Source of the DNA: Flavobacterium quisquiliarum
GTDB lineage: Bacteria; Bacteroidota; Bacteroidia; Flavobacteriales; Flavobacteriaceae
DNA: 64,000 nt
Assembly: GCF_019308285.1 (NCBI RefSeq)
Contig: NZ_WWEM01000040.1
Span: 167,040 to 231,039, forward strand
Direction: 5' to 3'
A program made the translations under genes and the position numbers. The notes beneath the pieces are model-generated. The model searched no databases and was not told the DNA's origin. It was given only the letters and a program-made list of their open reading frames with translations. The first letter of the stretch is position 1. Each line of letters opens with the position of its first letter. Positions 16,922 through 25,509 of this stretch are shown one piece after another.

Positions 16922-17761
16922 TCAATTCCTTAAACACTTTTTGGTGATATCCTTTCGACAACTTCCGAAATCAGCTCTATTATTGTTTCGATTTTGTAAA
17001 AGTCTCGTAGCAAAGAAATAAGTTCCATTTTCTTTTTCAATATAACCTACCCACCAGCCGATATTGAAACCTTTTTCGCGAGTCCATCCGGTTTTTGAAT
17101 AAATTTTATAATCAGAACCTGTTTCACTTAGCATTACATTTTTTACAATCTGCATGTTTCTTTTGGAGAAAGGTAACTTTTCTTCATATAACTTTTTTAC
17201 AAATTCAATCTGATTAACAGGCGAAATGGCAAAATCACCAAAGTTCCAAAAGTCGCTATCTTTTTGAGAAAGATTGACATTTCCGTATCGACATAACTTT
17301 AGGTACTTTTCGTAATTTTTTCTCCCAATTTTCTTCGCCAATTCTACAAATACCCAGCCAGCGGAAACTTCAAAAGCTTCTTTTACTGTCATATCATGAT
17401 AGATTTCAGGCCTGTAACCGTATTTTACAGTATCTGTTGTTCCTACCCATTTTACGACATCATTTTCACTGCTGATTGTTTTTGTTTCAAGCGCAATGAG
17501 AAGATTTACGATCTTAAAAGTAGAAGCTGGCAATGTCTGAACATTCGTATCAACGGTATCAGACAAAATCCATTTATGCTTTACATTATCATAAATAACA
17601 ATTGAACCTGTAACTCCACAAGAGTCAAAATATTTTTTAAAATCCTGACGAACAACAACTGAATCTTTCTTCTCTAGTAAAACATCATTTGTCTTTTTTG
17701 TATTTGAAATACAAGAAATTAAAATTATGCTTATTAATACTAAAAATAATTTACGAATCAT
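16922..17761 (-). CDS. Class D (OXA-type) beta-lactamase, lipoprotein, probable 3' frameshift
   Basis: The product is predicted to hydrolyse beta-lactams from the periplasmic side. The lipobox LISC at the N-terminus (cleavage before Cys, about residue 17) indicates a lipoprotein. Class D marks are the STFK active-site tetrad (PASTFKIVN), the YGN motif (CRYGNVNLS) and KTGWT near residue 225. The frame ends abruptly as ITKKCLRN. In the other frame past the run of five T at 16938-16942, the sequence continues as VFKELKITSF and stops at 16905. That fits a one-base loss in the homopolymer, by mutation or sequencing error. The core of the enzyme is intact. It lies downstream of the M1 peptidase on the same strand. 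Confidence 0.85.
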   Translation of the reverse strand: MIRKLFLVLISIILISCISNTKKTNDVLLEKKDSVVVRQDFKKYFDSCGVTGSIVIYDNVKHKWILSDTVDTNVQTLPASTFKIVNLLIALETKTISSENDVVKWVGTTDTVKYGYRPEIYHDMTVKEAFEVSAGWVFVELAKKIGRKNYEKYLKLCRYGNVNLSQKDSDFWNFGDFAISPVNQIEFVKKLYEEKLPFSKRNMQIVKNVMLSETGSDYKIYSKTGWTREKGFNIGWWVGYIEKENGTYFFATRLLQNRNNNRADFGSCRKDITKKCLRN

Positions 17762-17790
17762 TCGTCAGAACTTTTTTAAAAAATTAAAAT

Positions 17791-19446
17791 CTATTCTATG
17801 ATATTAGAAGTTGTTACATAGAAGTTTTTATCTACTTCCAATTTTCTGTCTTCATTATCTGTTTTGACAGACTGCCATTCTGTAGTTGGTTTTAGTACAG
17901 TTTCAACTCCGTTAATTTTAACTTTTATAGGCATATCAAACTTAGAAACGCAGTTTGTCCAGTGGTAACCCAAAGTTCCGTTTTTAAACATATATTCCAA
18001 AACCGGAATTTGTGTAGTGGTTAAATACTGAGCATAAACTCTGTTAAAGTTAATTCCAGATTGTTCATTAATATAATCTTCAATTTGTTTTGAAGTAACT
18101 GTCTGATGGTAAAATGTTTTGTTCAAACCTCTCAGAATAGATTTCCATTTTGCATCATCATTAATAATCTGACGAATCGTATGAAGCATGTTTGCTCCTT
18201 TTGGATACATATCTCCTGAACCTTCATTATTTACATCATAATGACCAATAATGGGTTTATCATTTTCGATATTTTGTCTGCATCCAATAACATATTCAGC
18301 TCCGGCTTCTTTTCCATAATAATATTCCAGAAAAAGACTTTCAGAATAATTAGTGAAACTTTCATGAATCCACATATCAGCAATATCTTTATACGTGATA
18401 TTGTTAGCGAACCATTCGTGACCAGACTCATGAATAATTATAAAATCAAATTTCAATCCCCAACCGGTTCCGCTTAAATCTTTTCCTAAGTAACCTTGTT
18501 TATACTGATTTCCGTAAGTAACAGAACTTTGGTGTTCCATACCTAAATAAGGTACTTCCACCAATTTATAACTGTCTTCATAAAACGGATATGGCCCAAA
18601 CCAATTTTCAAAAGCTTTCAGCATCTTTGGAGCATCTTTAAAATGTTCTTTAGCTAAAGCTAAATTATCTCTCAATACATAATAATTACAATCCAAGTTG
18701 CCTTTTTCTCCTTTAAATACTTCAGAGAAATTCACATAATCTCCAATGTTGATATTTACGCCGTAATTATTAATTGGGTTTGAAACATACCAATTGAAGG
18801 TTTTAGTTCCGTCTTTTTCCTTTTTGACACTTTGCAATCTTCCATTTGAAACTTCTGTCAAATCTCCGGGAACATTCACACTAATTAACATATTTTCAAC
18901 TTCATCATACATATGATCTTTACAAGGCCACCAAACACTCGCGCCTAAACCCTGACAAGATGTTGCGATAAAATCTTTTCCATTTTTATCTTTTTTCCAA
19001 GAAAATCCCCCATCCCATGGTGCTTTTACAGCTTCTTTTGGTTTTCCACTATATGAAATTATAATTTCTTTAGTGTCGCCCACTTTCTGTTTTTCATTCA
19101 AAGTAATGAAGAAAGCATTTCCATCTCTTTCAAACTTTAGCTCTTTTCCGTTTTGAGTTACTTTTGTAATGTTCATTGGTTGTTGCAAATCAATTTGCAT
19201 TCTGTTATTTTCTGTTAAAACAGTATAACGAACTGTATTAGAACCGGAAATTGATTTTTCAGAAGGATTTACTTTTACATTCAAATGATAATATTTTAAA
19301 TCCCACCAAGCTCTTTCTTTTGTAATGCTTCCGCGCAAAGTGTCCTGATGTGTAAAAACCGTTTCTGACTTATTCAAAAGTCCCTGAGCATTGGCATTGA
19401 AACCAATCAAAAAGGCGAAAACTACGCCACCGAAGTATTTTTTCAT
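17791..19446 (-). CDS. Secreted M1-family zinc aminopeptidase
   Basis: This 551-residue protein has a signal peptide (ending GFNANAQ). The N-terminal half is the M1 beta-sandwich domain with aminopeptidase N features (YLGMEHQSSVTYGNQY, where the GAMEN motif normally lies). The gluzincin site HESGHEWFAN and the third ligand Glu in WIHESFTNYSE, 19 residues on, are intact. It probably trims peptides outside the inner membrane. It lacks the large C-terminal helical domain of full-length aminopeptidase N (about 850 residues), as is common for the Bacteroidota secreted M1 subfamily. The beta-lactamase gene follows 29 bases later on the same strand. Confidence 0.92.
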   Translation of the reverse strand: MKKYFGGVVFAFLIGFNANAQGLLNKSETVFTHQDTLRGSITKERAWWDLKYYHLNVKVNPSEKSISGSNTVRYTVLTENNRMQIDLQQPMNITKVTQNGKELKFERDGNAFFITLNEKQKVGDTKEIIISYSGKPKEAVKAPWDGGFSWKKDKNGKDFIATSCQGLGASVWWPCKDHMYDEVENMLISVNVPGDLTEVSNGRLQSVKKEKDGTKTFNWYVSNPINNYGVNINIGDYVNFSEVFKGEKGNLDCNYYVLRDNLALAKEHFKDAPKMLKAFENWFGPYPFYEDSYKLVEVPYLGMEHQSSVTYGNQYKQGYLGKDLSGTGWGLKFDFIIIHESGHEWFANNITYKDIADMWIHESFTNYSESLFLEYYYGKEAGAEYVIGCRQNIENDKPIIGHYDVNNEGSGDMYPKGANMLHTIRQIINDDAKWKSILRGLNKTFYHQTVTSKQIEDYINEQSGINFNRVYAQYLTTTQIPVLEYMFKNGTLGYHWTNCVSKFDMPIKVKINGVETVLKPTTEWQSVKTDNEDRKLEVDKNFYVTTSNIIE

Positions 19447-19614
19447 TATTTATAAATTTGAAATAATAAGGCAATTAAACCAGCTTAATCTTCAACAAAT
19501 GTAAACATTCGAATCAAGTTTTTTAGAAAATTATACTTTCAATAGTAACTAACAACGTTCAAATTCATTATTCTTCTCTATTTTAGTGCTTTTAAAATTT
19601 TAGATTTCATAAGT

Positions 19615-20313
19615 ATGAGATTAAAGACACTAGTTTTCTTTTTAATAATAATGTTTTCCATAGTTGCCTATTCACAAAATATTCCTGTATATAAAACCAA
19701 TAATCCAATAAGAATTGATGGAAATTTATCGGACTGGGACAAGCCTTTTTTAGGGCCTTTTGTCATTCACAATTCAGGAGAAAAGGCTTTGCAAAATACT
19801 TATGTTTCTTTTTTATGGAATGATGAAAATCTGTATATCGCATATAATTGCACCGATTCAGATATCATTGGAAAACCGCAAACCAAAGATGCACAAATCT
19901 TTTACACAGACGATTTAGTGGAAATTTTTATAGATCCTGATGGAGACGGACAAAATTATGTTGAGATTGGAGTAAATGCTTTTTCAACCAATTATGATTT
20001 ACTTTTGAGGTGTATTTCGCCTGAATGCGGAGGATGGAAAACAGAAACAGGCTTTAATATTAACGGAATGGAAACCGTTAGTAATATCAATTTAGATGGA
20101 TATACTGTGGAAATTAAAATTCCCTTCGCAAGTTTAGAAAAAATTAAAAATGCTAATTTTTCTAAACCAAAAACAGGTACAAAATGGAAAGCAAATGCCT
20201 TTAGAATTGATTATGGAGAAACGATTGAATATCAAGCTTTACAAGCATATAAGAGTTTAAAATTCGGCTTTCATCAGCCGGAAGAATTTGCTGTTTTTGA
20301 GTTTTTGGAATAA
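19615..20313 (+). CDS. Secreted CBM9-like / DOMON-like domain protein
   Basis: This 232-residue protein has a signal peptide (MRLKTLVFF, then ending AYSQ). The mature part begins with the CBM9 hallmark IRIDGNLSDWDKP and continues with YVSFLWNDENLYIAYNC and DDLVEIFIDPDGDGQNYVEI, the core strands of the carbohydrate-binding family 9 fold. No enzymatic domain is attached. It may bind a sugar or cofactor in the periplasm or at the surface. It is transcribed divergently from the M1 peptidase and converges on the next gene with only 12 bases between. Confidence 0.8.
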   Translation: MRLKTLVFFLIIMFSIVAYSQNIPVYKTNNPIRIDGNLSDWDKPFLGPFVIHNSGEKALQNTYVSFLWNDENLYIAYNCTDSDIIGKPQTKDAQIFYTDDLVEIFIDPDGDGQNYVEIGVNAFSTNYDLLLRCISPECGGWKTETGFNINGMETVSNINLDGYTVEIKIPFASLEKIKNANFSKPKTGTKWKANAFRIDYGETIEYQALQAYKSLKFGFHQPEEFAVFEFLE

Positions 20314-20325
20314 TTAACTTATCTA

Positions 20326-20919
20326 CTAGAAAAATTGCTGTACTTCACTTGGCTTATAATACTCTACATCGTCAGCTAAAAACTTAAAAGCTGTATTAGT
20401 TTTGGCTATTTTATAAACTTCAAAAATAGATTTATTGCGTACAAAATGTATATTTTGATAAAATCTACCATTAAAATTTCCATAAAATGTATAGATTTCT
20501 AGAAACATAGCAATACCTTTCTTTAAAACTATCGGATTTGAAAAATCCTTAGGGAGAAATATATTTGGAAAAGAATTATCATCTACATACAATTCTCCAG
20601 TACTTTCATTAACTGGATAAAAACTACCATTTGGCAGTTTTTCTAAAAACAAAATTAGTCTCCGTCCTTTTTTTAATTCTTTAATTCTAGGATCACATAA
20701 CCATTCTTCCCAAATAACGACATTTATTTTTGAGTTTGATTTTCCTTTAACAAATTCAGTTATTGTAAATTGATATTCGTTTTTTGAGACCTTAGAGATA
20801 GTTCCATCAACTATTAAAACAGCTTTAGAAATAACTATTGAATATGGGGTAACATTTTTCTTAAAACCATAGTTTAAAGTCGAAACTAAAAATAAAAGCA
20901 AGCATACAACTAATCTCAT
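20326..20919 (-). CDS. Secreted protein of unknown function
   Basis: This 197-residue protein has a signal peptide (MRLVVCLLLFLVSTLNYG). The middle part (VLIVDGTISKVSKNEYQFTI, then FVKGK ... INVVIWEEW) resembles small beta-barrel domains that begin by describing a flux through a pathway, but I cannot assign a family. A single Cys follows at WLCDPR. It is convergent with the CBM9-like gene and has a palindromic repeat element upstream. Confidence 0.6.
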   Translation of the reverse strand: MRLVVCLLLFLVSTLNYGFKKNVTPYSIVISKAVLIVDGTISKVSKNEYQFTITEFVKGKSNSKINVVIWEEWLCDPRIKELKKGRRLILFLEKLPNGSFYPVNESTGELYVDDNSFPNIFLPKDFSNPIVLKKGIAMFLEIYTFYGNFNGRFYQNIHFVRNKSIFEVYKIAKTNTAFKFLADDVEYYKPSEVQQFF

Positions 20920-20956
20920 ATCAATATTATTTAATACTAAAATAATACATTTTTTC

Positions 20957-21060
20957 TGTCATTTCGATCGAAGGGAGAAATCACACCAGTTAATCGACAA
21001 AGATTGGAGATATACTTTGCGGAGTTTCTAGTGCGATTTCTCCCTTCGGTCGAAATGACA
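20957..21060. repeat. 104-bp palindromic intergenic element
   Basis: The left arm starts TGTCATTTCGATCGAAGGGA and the right arm ends CCCTTCGGTCGAAATGACA. The arms are about 27 bases each with one substitution and a one-base gap, and are separated by about 46 bases. It would form a long hairpin in either strand. It encodes nothing. It looks like a MITE or REP-type element, and a half copy lies at 16850-16873. Confidence 0.8.
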
Positions 21061-21076
21061 AGACTTGTTCTAAATA

Positions 21077-21673
21077 TTACTTTTGACGCTTCTTCAAAAC
21101 TTCAACAACATCATTTAGTTGATAACCTTTTGCCTGCAACAAAATTAAATAATGAAATAGTAAATCGGCGCTTTCGCTAAGAAATAAATCATCATTATTA
21201 TCCTTTGCTTCAATTACCACTTCTACCGCTTCTTCTCCTACTTTTTGAGCAATTTTATTGATTCCTTTTTCGAATAGAGAAGCGACATAACTTTTCTCCG
21301 AATCAGCATTTTCTCTGCGTGTTTTGATGGTGTTTTCTAAGTGAGAAATAAAACCATAATTTACATCATTTGGTTCCTGCCAGCAAGTATCGGCACCAGT
21401 GTGACAAGTTGGTCCAACAGGTTTTGCCTGAATCAAAAGTGTATCGCCATCGCAATCATTTTTGATGCTTACCAAATTTAAAAAGTTGCCACTCTCCTCG
21501 CCTTTTGTCCAAAGTCTTTGTTTGGAACGACTGAAGAAAGTTACTTTTTGCGTTTCTATTGTTTTTTGAAGCGATTCTTCGTTCATATAACCCAGCATCA
21601 AAACATTTTTTGTTTCTGAATCCTGAATGATAGCCGGAATTAATCCGTGTGAGCTTTTAATATCTATGTTCAT
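21077..21673 (-). CDS. hisIE: Phosphoribosyl-AMP cyclohydrolase / phosphoribosyl-ATP pyrophosphatase
   Basis: This 198-residue fusion carries out the second and third steps of histidine synthesis. The N-terminal HisI part (about 1-105) holds the zinc/metal region DCDGDTLLIQAKPVGPTC then TGADTCW. The C-terminal HisE part holds the EEAVEVVIEAKDNN and ESADLLFHYLILL motifs. It is the last gene of the his operon, 98 bases after hisF. Length is normal for the fusion. Confidence 0.96.
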   Translation of the reverse strand: MNIDIKSSHGLIPAIIQDSETKNVLMLGYMNEESLQKTIETQKVTFFSRSKQRLWTKGEESGNFLNLVSIKNDCDGDTLLIQAKPVGPTCHTGADTCWQEPNDVNYGFISHLENTIKTRRENADSEKSYVASLFEKGINKIAQKVGEEAVEVVIEAKDNNDDLFLSESADLLFHYLILLQAKGYQLNDVVEVLKKRQK

Positions 21674-21679
21674 CTTTAT

Positions 21680-21726
21680 TTTAGATTTTAGAATTCAGAT
21701 TTTAGATTTTAAATTCTCTGAATTCT
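21680..21726. repeat. TTTTAGA-type simple repeat between hisF and hisIE
   Basis: TTTTAGATTTTAGAATTCAG and related heptamers are repeated in this spacer. The same motif recurs at 23358-23385, 24027-24054 and 56448-56475, always between genes. Confidence 0.5.
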
Positions 21727-21771
21727 CATTATTTTTTTAGATTGAATCTTCTCTTTCTTCTTGCTTCTTTT

Positions 21772-22527
21772 TTAAAGCCTTACTTCAATTCCATTTTTCT
21801 TAATTTCCTGCTTCAAAGCTTTAATTTCGATTTCTTTAAAATGAAAAACACTTGCTGCTAAAGCGGCGTCTGCCTTTCCTTTTTTAAACGAATCAACAAA
21901 ATGCTGTATATTTCCTGCTCCTCCAGAAGCTATAATTGGAATATTTACTAATTCTGAAAGTTTTGCCAAAGCTTCGTTTGCAAAACCATTTTTAGTTCCG
22001 TCATTGTCCATTGAAGTGAAAAGAATTTCTCCCGCACCACGTTCTGCTACTTCAACAGCCCAATCGAATAAATTTAATTCCGTTGGCACTTTTCCTCCAA
22101 CTAAATGTACTATCCATTGTCCGTCAATTTGTTTGGCATCAATTGCTACAACAACACACTGACTTCCAAATTTCTGTGCTAAATCGTTTATCAACTGCGG
22201 ATTTTTCACTGCCGATGAATTAATAGAAACTTTATCAGCTCCGTTATTCAGCAGAATATCAACATCTTCAACAGATGAAATTCCACCACCAACTGTAAAC
22301 GGAATATTGATTTTCTCTGCAACGCTTCGCACCATGTTTACCAGTGTTTTGCGTCGTTCTTCTGTTGCCGAAATATCCAAAAAAACCAATTCATCTGCGC
22401 CTTCTGCTGAATAAATTTCAGCTAATTCTACTGGATCTCCAGCATCACGCAAGTCAACGAAATTAACGCCTTTTACAGTTCTTCCGTTTTTTATATCTAA
22501 GCAAGGTATAATTCTTTTTGCAAGCAT
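21772..22527 (-). CDS. hisF: Imidazole glycerol phosphate synthase, cyclase subunit
   Basis: This 251-residue (beta-alpha)8 barrel uses ammonia from HisH to make IGP and AICAR. The N-terminal LAKRIIPCLDIKNGRTVKG with its catalytic Asp, the phosphate-binding FTVGGGISS, and IASGGAGN are all present. I start at the ATG at 22527 (MLAKRIIP); the longer frame to 22596 runs back into an intergenic repeat and is not protein-like. It lies 96 bases after hisA and before hisIE. Confidence 0.96.
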   Translation of the reverse strand: MLAKRIIPCLDIKNGRTVKGVNFVDLRDAGDPVELAEIYSAEGADELVFLDISATEERRKTLVNMVRSVAEKINIPFTVGGGISSVEDVDILLNNGADKVSINSSAVKNPQLINDLAQKFGSQCVVVAIDAKQIDGQWIVHLVGGKVPTELNLFDWAVEVAERGAGEILFTSMDNDGTKNGFANEALAKLSELVNIPIIASGGAGNIQHFVDSFKKGKADAALAASVFHFKEIEIKALKQEIKKNGIEVRL

Positions 22528-22540
22528 TTTTTTTGTTGTT

Positions 22541-22620
22541 TCACAGAGATTCGCAAAGATTCTCAGAGCTACGCAAAATTTTGTGAATCTTTGCATTTTG
22601 CTTTGTGAATCTTTGCGAAA
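22541..22620. repeat. Inverted-repeat intergenic element (CTTTGCGAA type)
   Basis: TTCGCAAAGATTC (22550-22562) and GAATCTTTGCGAA (22607-22619) are exact inverse complements, with a further GTGAATCTTTGC copy between them. Related CTTTGCG/CGCAAAG pieces occur in the other his spacers. Confidence 0.65.
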
Positions 22621-22623
22621 TTT

Positions 22624-23349
22624 CTATTTATTTAAAATATAATTTTCAAGTTGCTTTAATGTAATTCTTCCTTCGTAAATCGCTTTTCCAATTATGGTTC
22701 CTTCGCATCCTAATTCAGCTAATTTTGGTAATTCATCAAAACTTGAAATTCCGCCTGAAGCGATTAATTTTACTCCCTTAGCTTCTGCTAAAATTTTACT
22801 GTATAAATCAAAACTTGGGCCTTGAAGCATTCCGTCTTTAGCAATATCAGTACATATAACGTACTGAATTCCTTTTGACTTATAGTCTTGAATAAATGGC
22901 ACTAAATCTTCGTTTGATTCTTCTAACCAGCCAGAAACCGCAATTTTTTCGTCTTTTGCATCAGCTCCTAAAATGATTTTTTCTGAACCATATTCTGAAA
23001 TCCATTTTTCGAAAATCGCTCTGTTTTTTACCGCAATACTTCCACCCGTAATTTGGTTTGCACCACTTTCAAAAGCAATTCTCAAATCATCATCTGATTT
23101 TAATCCACCTCCAAAATCAATTTTTAAACTGGTTTGTGTGGCAATTTGCTCTAAGATTTTATAATTAACGATTTTACTTGATTTCGCACCATCTAAATCT
23201 ACTAAATGCAGATATTCAATTCCGTGAGCTTCAAATGATTTCGCCACTTCAAGCGGATTCTCATTGTAAATTATTTTGGTATCATAATCCCCTTTGGATA
23301 AACGAACACATTTTCCTTCAATGATATCTATGGCTGGTATAATTCTCAT
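22624..23349 (-). CDS. hisA: ProFAR isomerase
   Basis: This 241-residue (beta-alpha)8-barrel isomerase opens the ribose of ProFAR to give PRFAR. It carries the N-terminal MRIIPAIDIIEGKCVRLSKGDY with the catalytic Asp at about residue 8, the FGGGLKSDDDL phosphate loop, and the second catalytic Asp in CTDIAKDGMLQGPS. It lies between hisH and hisF in the usual order. The gap to hisH contains an 18-bp palindrome. Confidence 0.96.
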   Translation of the reverse strand: MRIIPAIDIIEGKCVRLSKGDYDTKIIYNENPLEVAKSFEAHGIEYLHLVDLDGAKSSKIVNYKILEQIATQTSLKIDFGGGLKSDDDLRIAFESGANQITGGSIAVKNRAIFEKWISEYGSEKIILGADAKDEKIAVSGWLEESNEDLVPFIQDYKSKGIQYVICTDIAKDGMLQGPSFDLYSKILAEAKGVKLIASGGISSFDELPKLAELGCEGTIIGKAIYEGRITLKQLENYILNK

Positions 23350-23385
23350 TTTTTGATATTTTAGATTTTAGAGTTCAGATTTTAG

Positions 23386-23403
23386 TCCCGATAGCTATCG
23401 GGA
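23386..23403. repeat. Perfect 18-bp palindrome TCCCGATAGCTATCGGGA
   Basis: The same 18-bp palindrome, with the same flank (TTTTAG on one side), occurs at 56534-56551 in inverted orientation. It lies in the hisH-hisA spacer and is a short REP-like element. Confidence 0.75.
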
Positions 23404-23439
23404 TGATATTTTGATTGAAATTGATTTTTGATCTTTAAA

Positions 23440-24021
23440 TTAGATTTTAAGGAAATTGCCTAATATCTTTTCTCCAACATCACCACTTTTCTCTGGATGA
23501 AATTGAGTTCCGTAAAAATTATCTTTTTGTAATGCAGATGCATATTCAACATCATAATTTGTTGTAGCAATAGATTCTTCGCAATTTGGCGCATAAAAAC
23601 TATGAACCAAATACATAAATTCATTTTCTGAAATTCCTTTAAATAAATCTGACTTTAAATCATAAATCTGATTCCAGCCCATTTGCGGAACTTTTACTTT
23701 GTTGGAGAATTTTAAAACATCAACATCAAAAATTCCCAAACCTTCTGTATTTCCTTCTTCGGTTTTATTACACATTAACTGCATTCCGAGACAGATTCCT
23801 AAAACGGGTTGTTTCAATTCTGGAATTAAACTGTCTAAACCACTTTCACGAAGTTTAGTCATCGCTGAACTCGCCTCGCCCACACCAGGAAAAATCACTT
23901 TCTCAGCTGATTTTATTTCTTCAGGATCATTACTCAAAACAGCTTTAAAACCCAATCTTTCAATGGCAAACATAATGCTTTGAATATTTCCTGCTCCGTA
24001 ATTTATAATTACTATTTTCAA
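23440..24021 (-). CDS. hisH: Imidazole glycerol phosphate synthase, glutaminase subunit
   Basis: This 193-residue class I glutamine amidotransferase supplies ammonia to HisF. The oxyanion/nucleophile strand GICLGMQLMC carries the catalytic Cys at about residue 77. His and Glu of the triad are in GTQFHPEKSGDVG. The N-terminal IVINYGAGNIQSI is typical of HisH. It lies between hisB and hisA. Confidence 0.96.
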   Translation of the reverse strand: MKIVIINYGAGNIQSIMFAIERLGFKAVLSNDPEEIKSAEKVIFPGVGEASSAMTKLRESGLDSLIPELKQPVLGICLGMQLMCNKTEEGNTEGLGIFDVDVLKFSNKVKVPQMGWNQIYDLKSDLFKGISENEFMYLVHSFYAPNCEESIATTNYDVEYASALQKDNFYGTQFHPEKSGDVGEKILGNFLKI

Positions 24022-24026
24022 AATTA

Positions 24027-24054
24027 ATTTTAGATTTTAGATTTTAGATTTTAG
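24027..24054. repeat. Four tandem copies of ATTTTAG
   Basis: Four perfect 7-base copies in tandem lie immediately before the hisH start codon (minus strand). Such arrays can vary in copy number and could affect spacing upstream of hisH. Confidence 0.75.
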
Positions 24055-24133
24055 ATTTCTCCAAAATACTGAAATCGTTATTACTCTTTTATTTTTGTTT
24101 CATGTTTCAAGTTACTTCACTTTGAGTATAATT

Positions 24134-24243
24134 TTACCGCAAAGACCGCAAGGTTTTTCTACGCAAACCTTTAAAAAGTTCGCAAAGCTTGGTGTAAAAA
24201 CTTGCCTACTTAAGCGTAAAACTTTGTGTTCTTTGCGGTTAAA
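24134..24243. repeat. Inverted-repeat intergenic element between hisB and hisH
   Basis: TTACCGCAAAG at the left end and CTTTGCGGTTAA at the right end are inverse complements over about 11 bases, with several CGCAAA pieces between them. It is non-coding and belongs to the same CTTTGCG family as the elements at 22541, 25418 and 27991. Confidence 0.65.
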
Positions 24244-24263
24244 AAAACTGAAACAAAATTTAT

Positions 24264-25400
24264 TTAAAGCATTCCTTTCGTTGAAGGCAAAATCATTTTT
24301 TCAGTATCTCTTTTTACAGCTACTTTTATCGCTTTTGCAAAAGCTTTAAAAATAGCTTCGATTTTATGATGTTCGTTGATTCCTTCTGCTTTGATATTTA
24401 AGTTTGCTTTTGCGCCGTCTGTAAATGATTTGAAGAAATGATAGAACATTTCTGTTGGCATTTTTCCTACCATTTCACGTTTGAATTCCGTTTCCCAAAT
24501 TAACCAGTTTCTTCCTCCGAAGTCAATTGCTGCTTGTGCCAAACAATCATCCATTGGAAGACAGAATCCGTAACGCTCAATTCCTAGCTTATTTCCTAAC
24601 GCTTTCGCGAAAACTTCTCCTAAAGCAATTGCAGTATCTTCGATTGTATGGTGCTCATCGACTTCTAAATCGCCTTTTACAAGGATTTCCAGATCCATTT
24701 GTCCGTGACGTGAGATTTGATCCAACATGTGGTCAAAAAAGGCAATTCCGGTATCGATTTTACTTTTCCCTGTTCCGTCAAGATTCAGATTGATGTAAAT
24801 ATCAGTTTCATTTGTTTTTCTTGTAATGGATGCTGAACGTGCTTCTAATTTTAAAAACTCATAAATCGTTTTCCAATCCATTGACTGTAAAACAATTGTT
24901 TCGTCTAATTCTTCACGTTTTGCTGCAATTTCGTTGCTACCAGCTCCATCCGTATCGTTCATAAAAATGGCTTTTGCTCCAAGGTTTTTAGCCAATTCTA
25001 CATCGGTTAAACGATCGCCTAAAACAAAAGAATTAGCTAAATCATATTCTGGATTATTTAAATATTTAGTCAGCATTCCGGTTCTAGGTTTGCGAGTTGG
25101 CGCGTTTTCTTCTGGAAAAGATCGATCAACAAAAATTTCATCAAATAAAACACCTTCGTTTTCAAAGGCTCTTAAAATAAAATTCTGCGTTGGCCAGAAC
25201 GTGTCTTCAGGAAAACTATCGGTTCCTAATCCGTCCTGATTGGTTACCATTGCTAGTTCGTAATCTAGTTCATTGGCAATTTTAGCCAAATATTGAAAAG
25301 CTTTTGGATAAAATTCTAGTTTATCCAAGCTGTCTAATTGATAATTTTCAGGTTCTAAAACAATCGTTCCGTCACGATCGATAAAAAGTACTTTTTTCAT
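24264..25400 (-). CDS. hisB: Histidinol-phosphatase / imidazoleglycerol-phosphate dehydratase
   Basis: This 378-residue fusion covers two steps of histidine synthesis. The N-terminal HAD phosphatase (about 1-165) has the DxD motif FIDRDGTIVLEPE and ends with FVLGDRLTDVELAKN. The C-terminal dehydratase has FFDHMLDQISRHG, DEHHTIEDTAIALGE and a second metal-binding HHKIEAIFKA. The fusion is the enterobacterial-type HisB also usual in Bacteroidota. It lies between hisC and hisH. Confidence 0.96.
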   Translation of the reverse strand: MKKVLFIDRDGTIVLEPENYQLDSLDKLEFYPKAFQYLAKIANELDYELAMVTNQDGLGTDSFPEDTFWPTQNFILRAFENEGVLFDEIFVDRSFPEENAPTRKPRTGMLTKYLNNPEYDLANSFVLGDRLTDVELAKNLGAKAIFMNDTDGAGSNEIAAKREELDETIVLQSMDWKTIYEFLKLEARSASITRKTNETDIYINLNLDGTGKSKIDTGIAFFDHMLDQISRHGQMDLEILVKGDLEVDEHHTIEDTAIALGEVFAKALGNKLGIERYGFCLPMDDCLAQAAIDFGGRNWLIWETEFKREMVGKMPTEMFYHFFKSFTDGAKANLNIKAEGINEHHKIEAIFKAFAKAIKVAVKRDTEKMILPSTKGML

Positions 25401-25417
25401 AATTTATATTTTTTTCT

Positions 25418-25500
25418 GCCACGAATTCACGAATTATACTAAATTTCATTGGCGAAATAACTTTGTGTTCTTTGCGTAATTCTTTGTGAACTTAGCGGTT
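25418..25500. repeat. Composite intergenic repeat between hisC and hisB
   Basis: GCCACGAATTCACGAATT (25418-25435) matches an arm of the element at 62901-62978. It is followed by CTTTGTGTTCTTTGCG and TTAGCGGTTAA, as in the element at 24134. It looks like two repeat families joined or nested. Confidence 0.55.
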
Positions 25501-25509
25501 AAATAAAAC

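Noticed and set aside
24027..24054. Possible CRISPR-like array
   Set aside because: Four 7-base tandem copies without spacers are a simple repeat. No cas genes or regular spacers are present anywhere in the window.
24095..24349. 84-codon plus-strand frame
   Set aside because: It overlaps the end of hisB and an intergenic repeat. The protein has no recognisable features.
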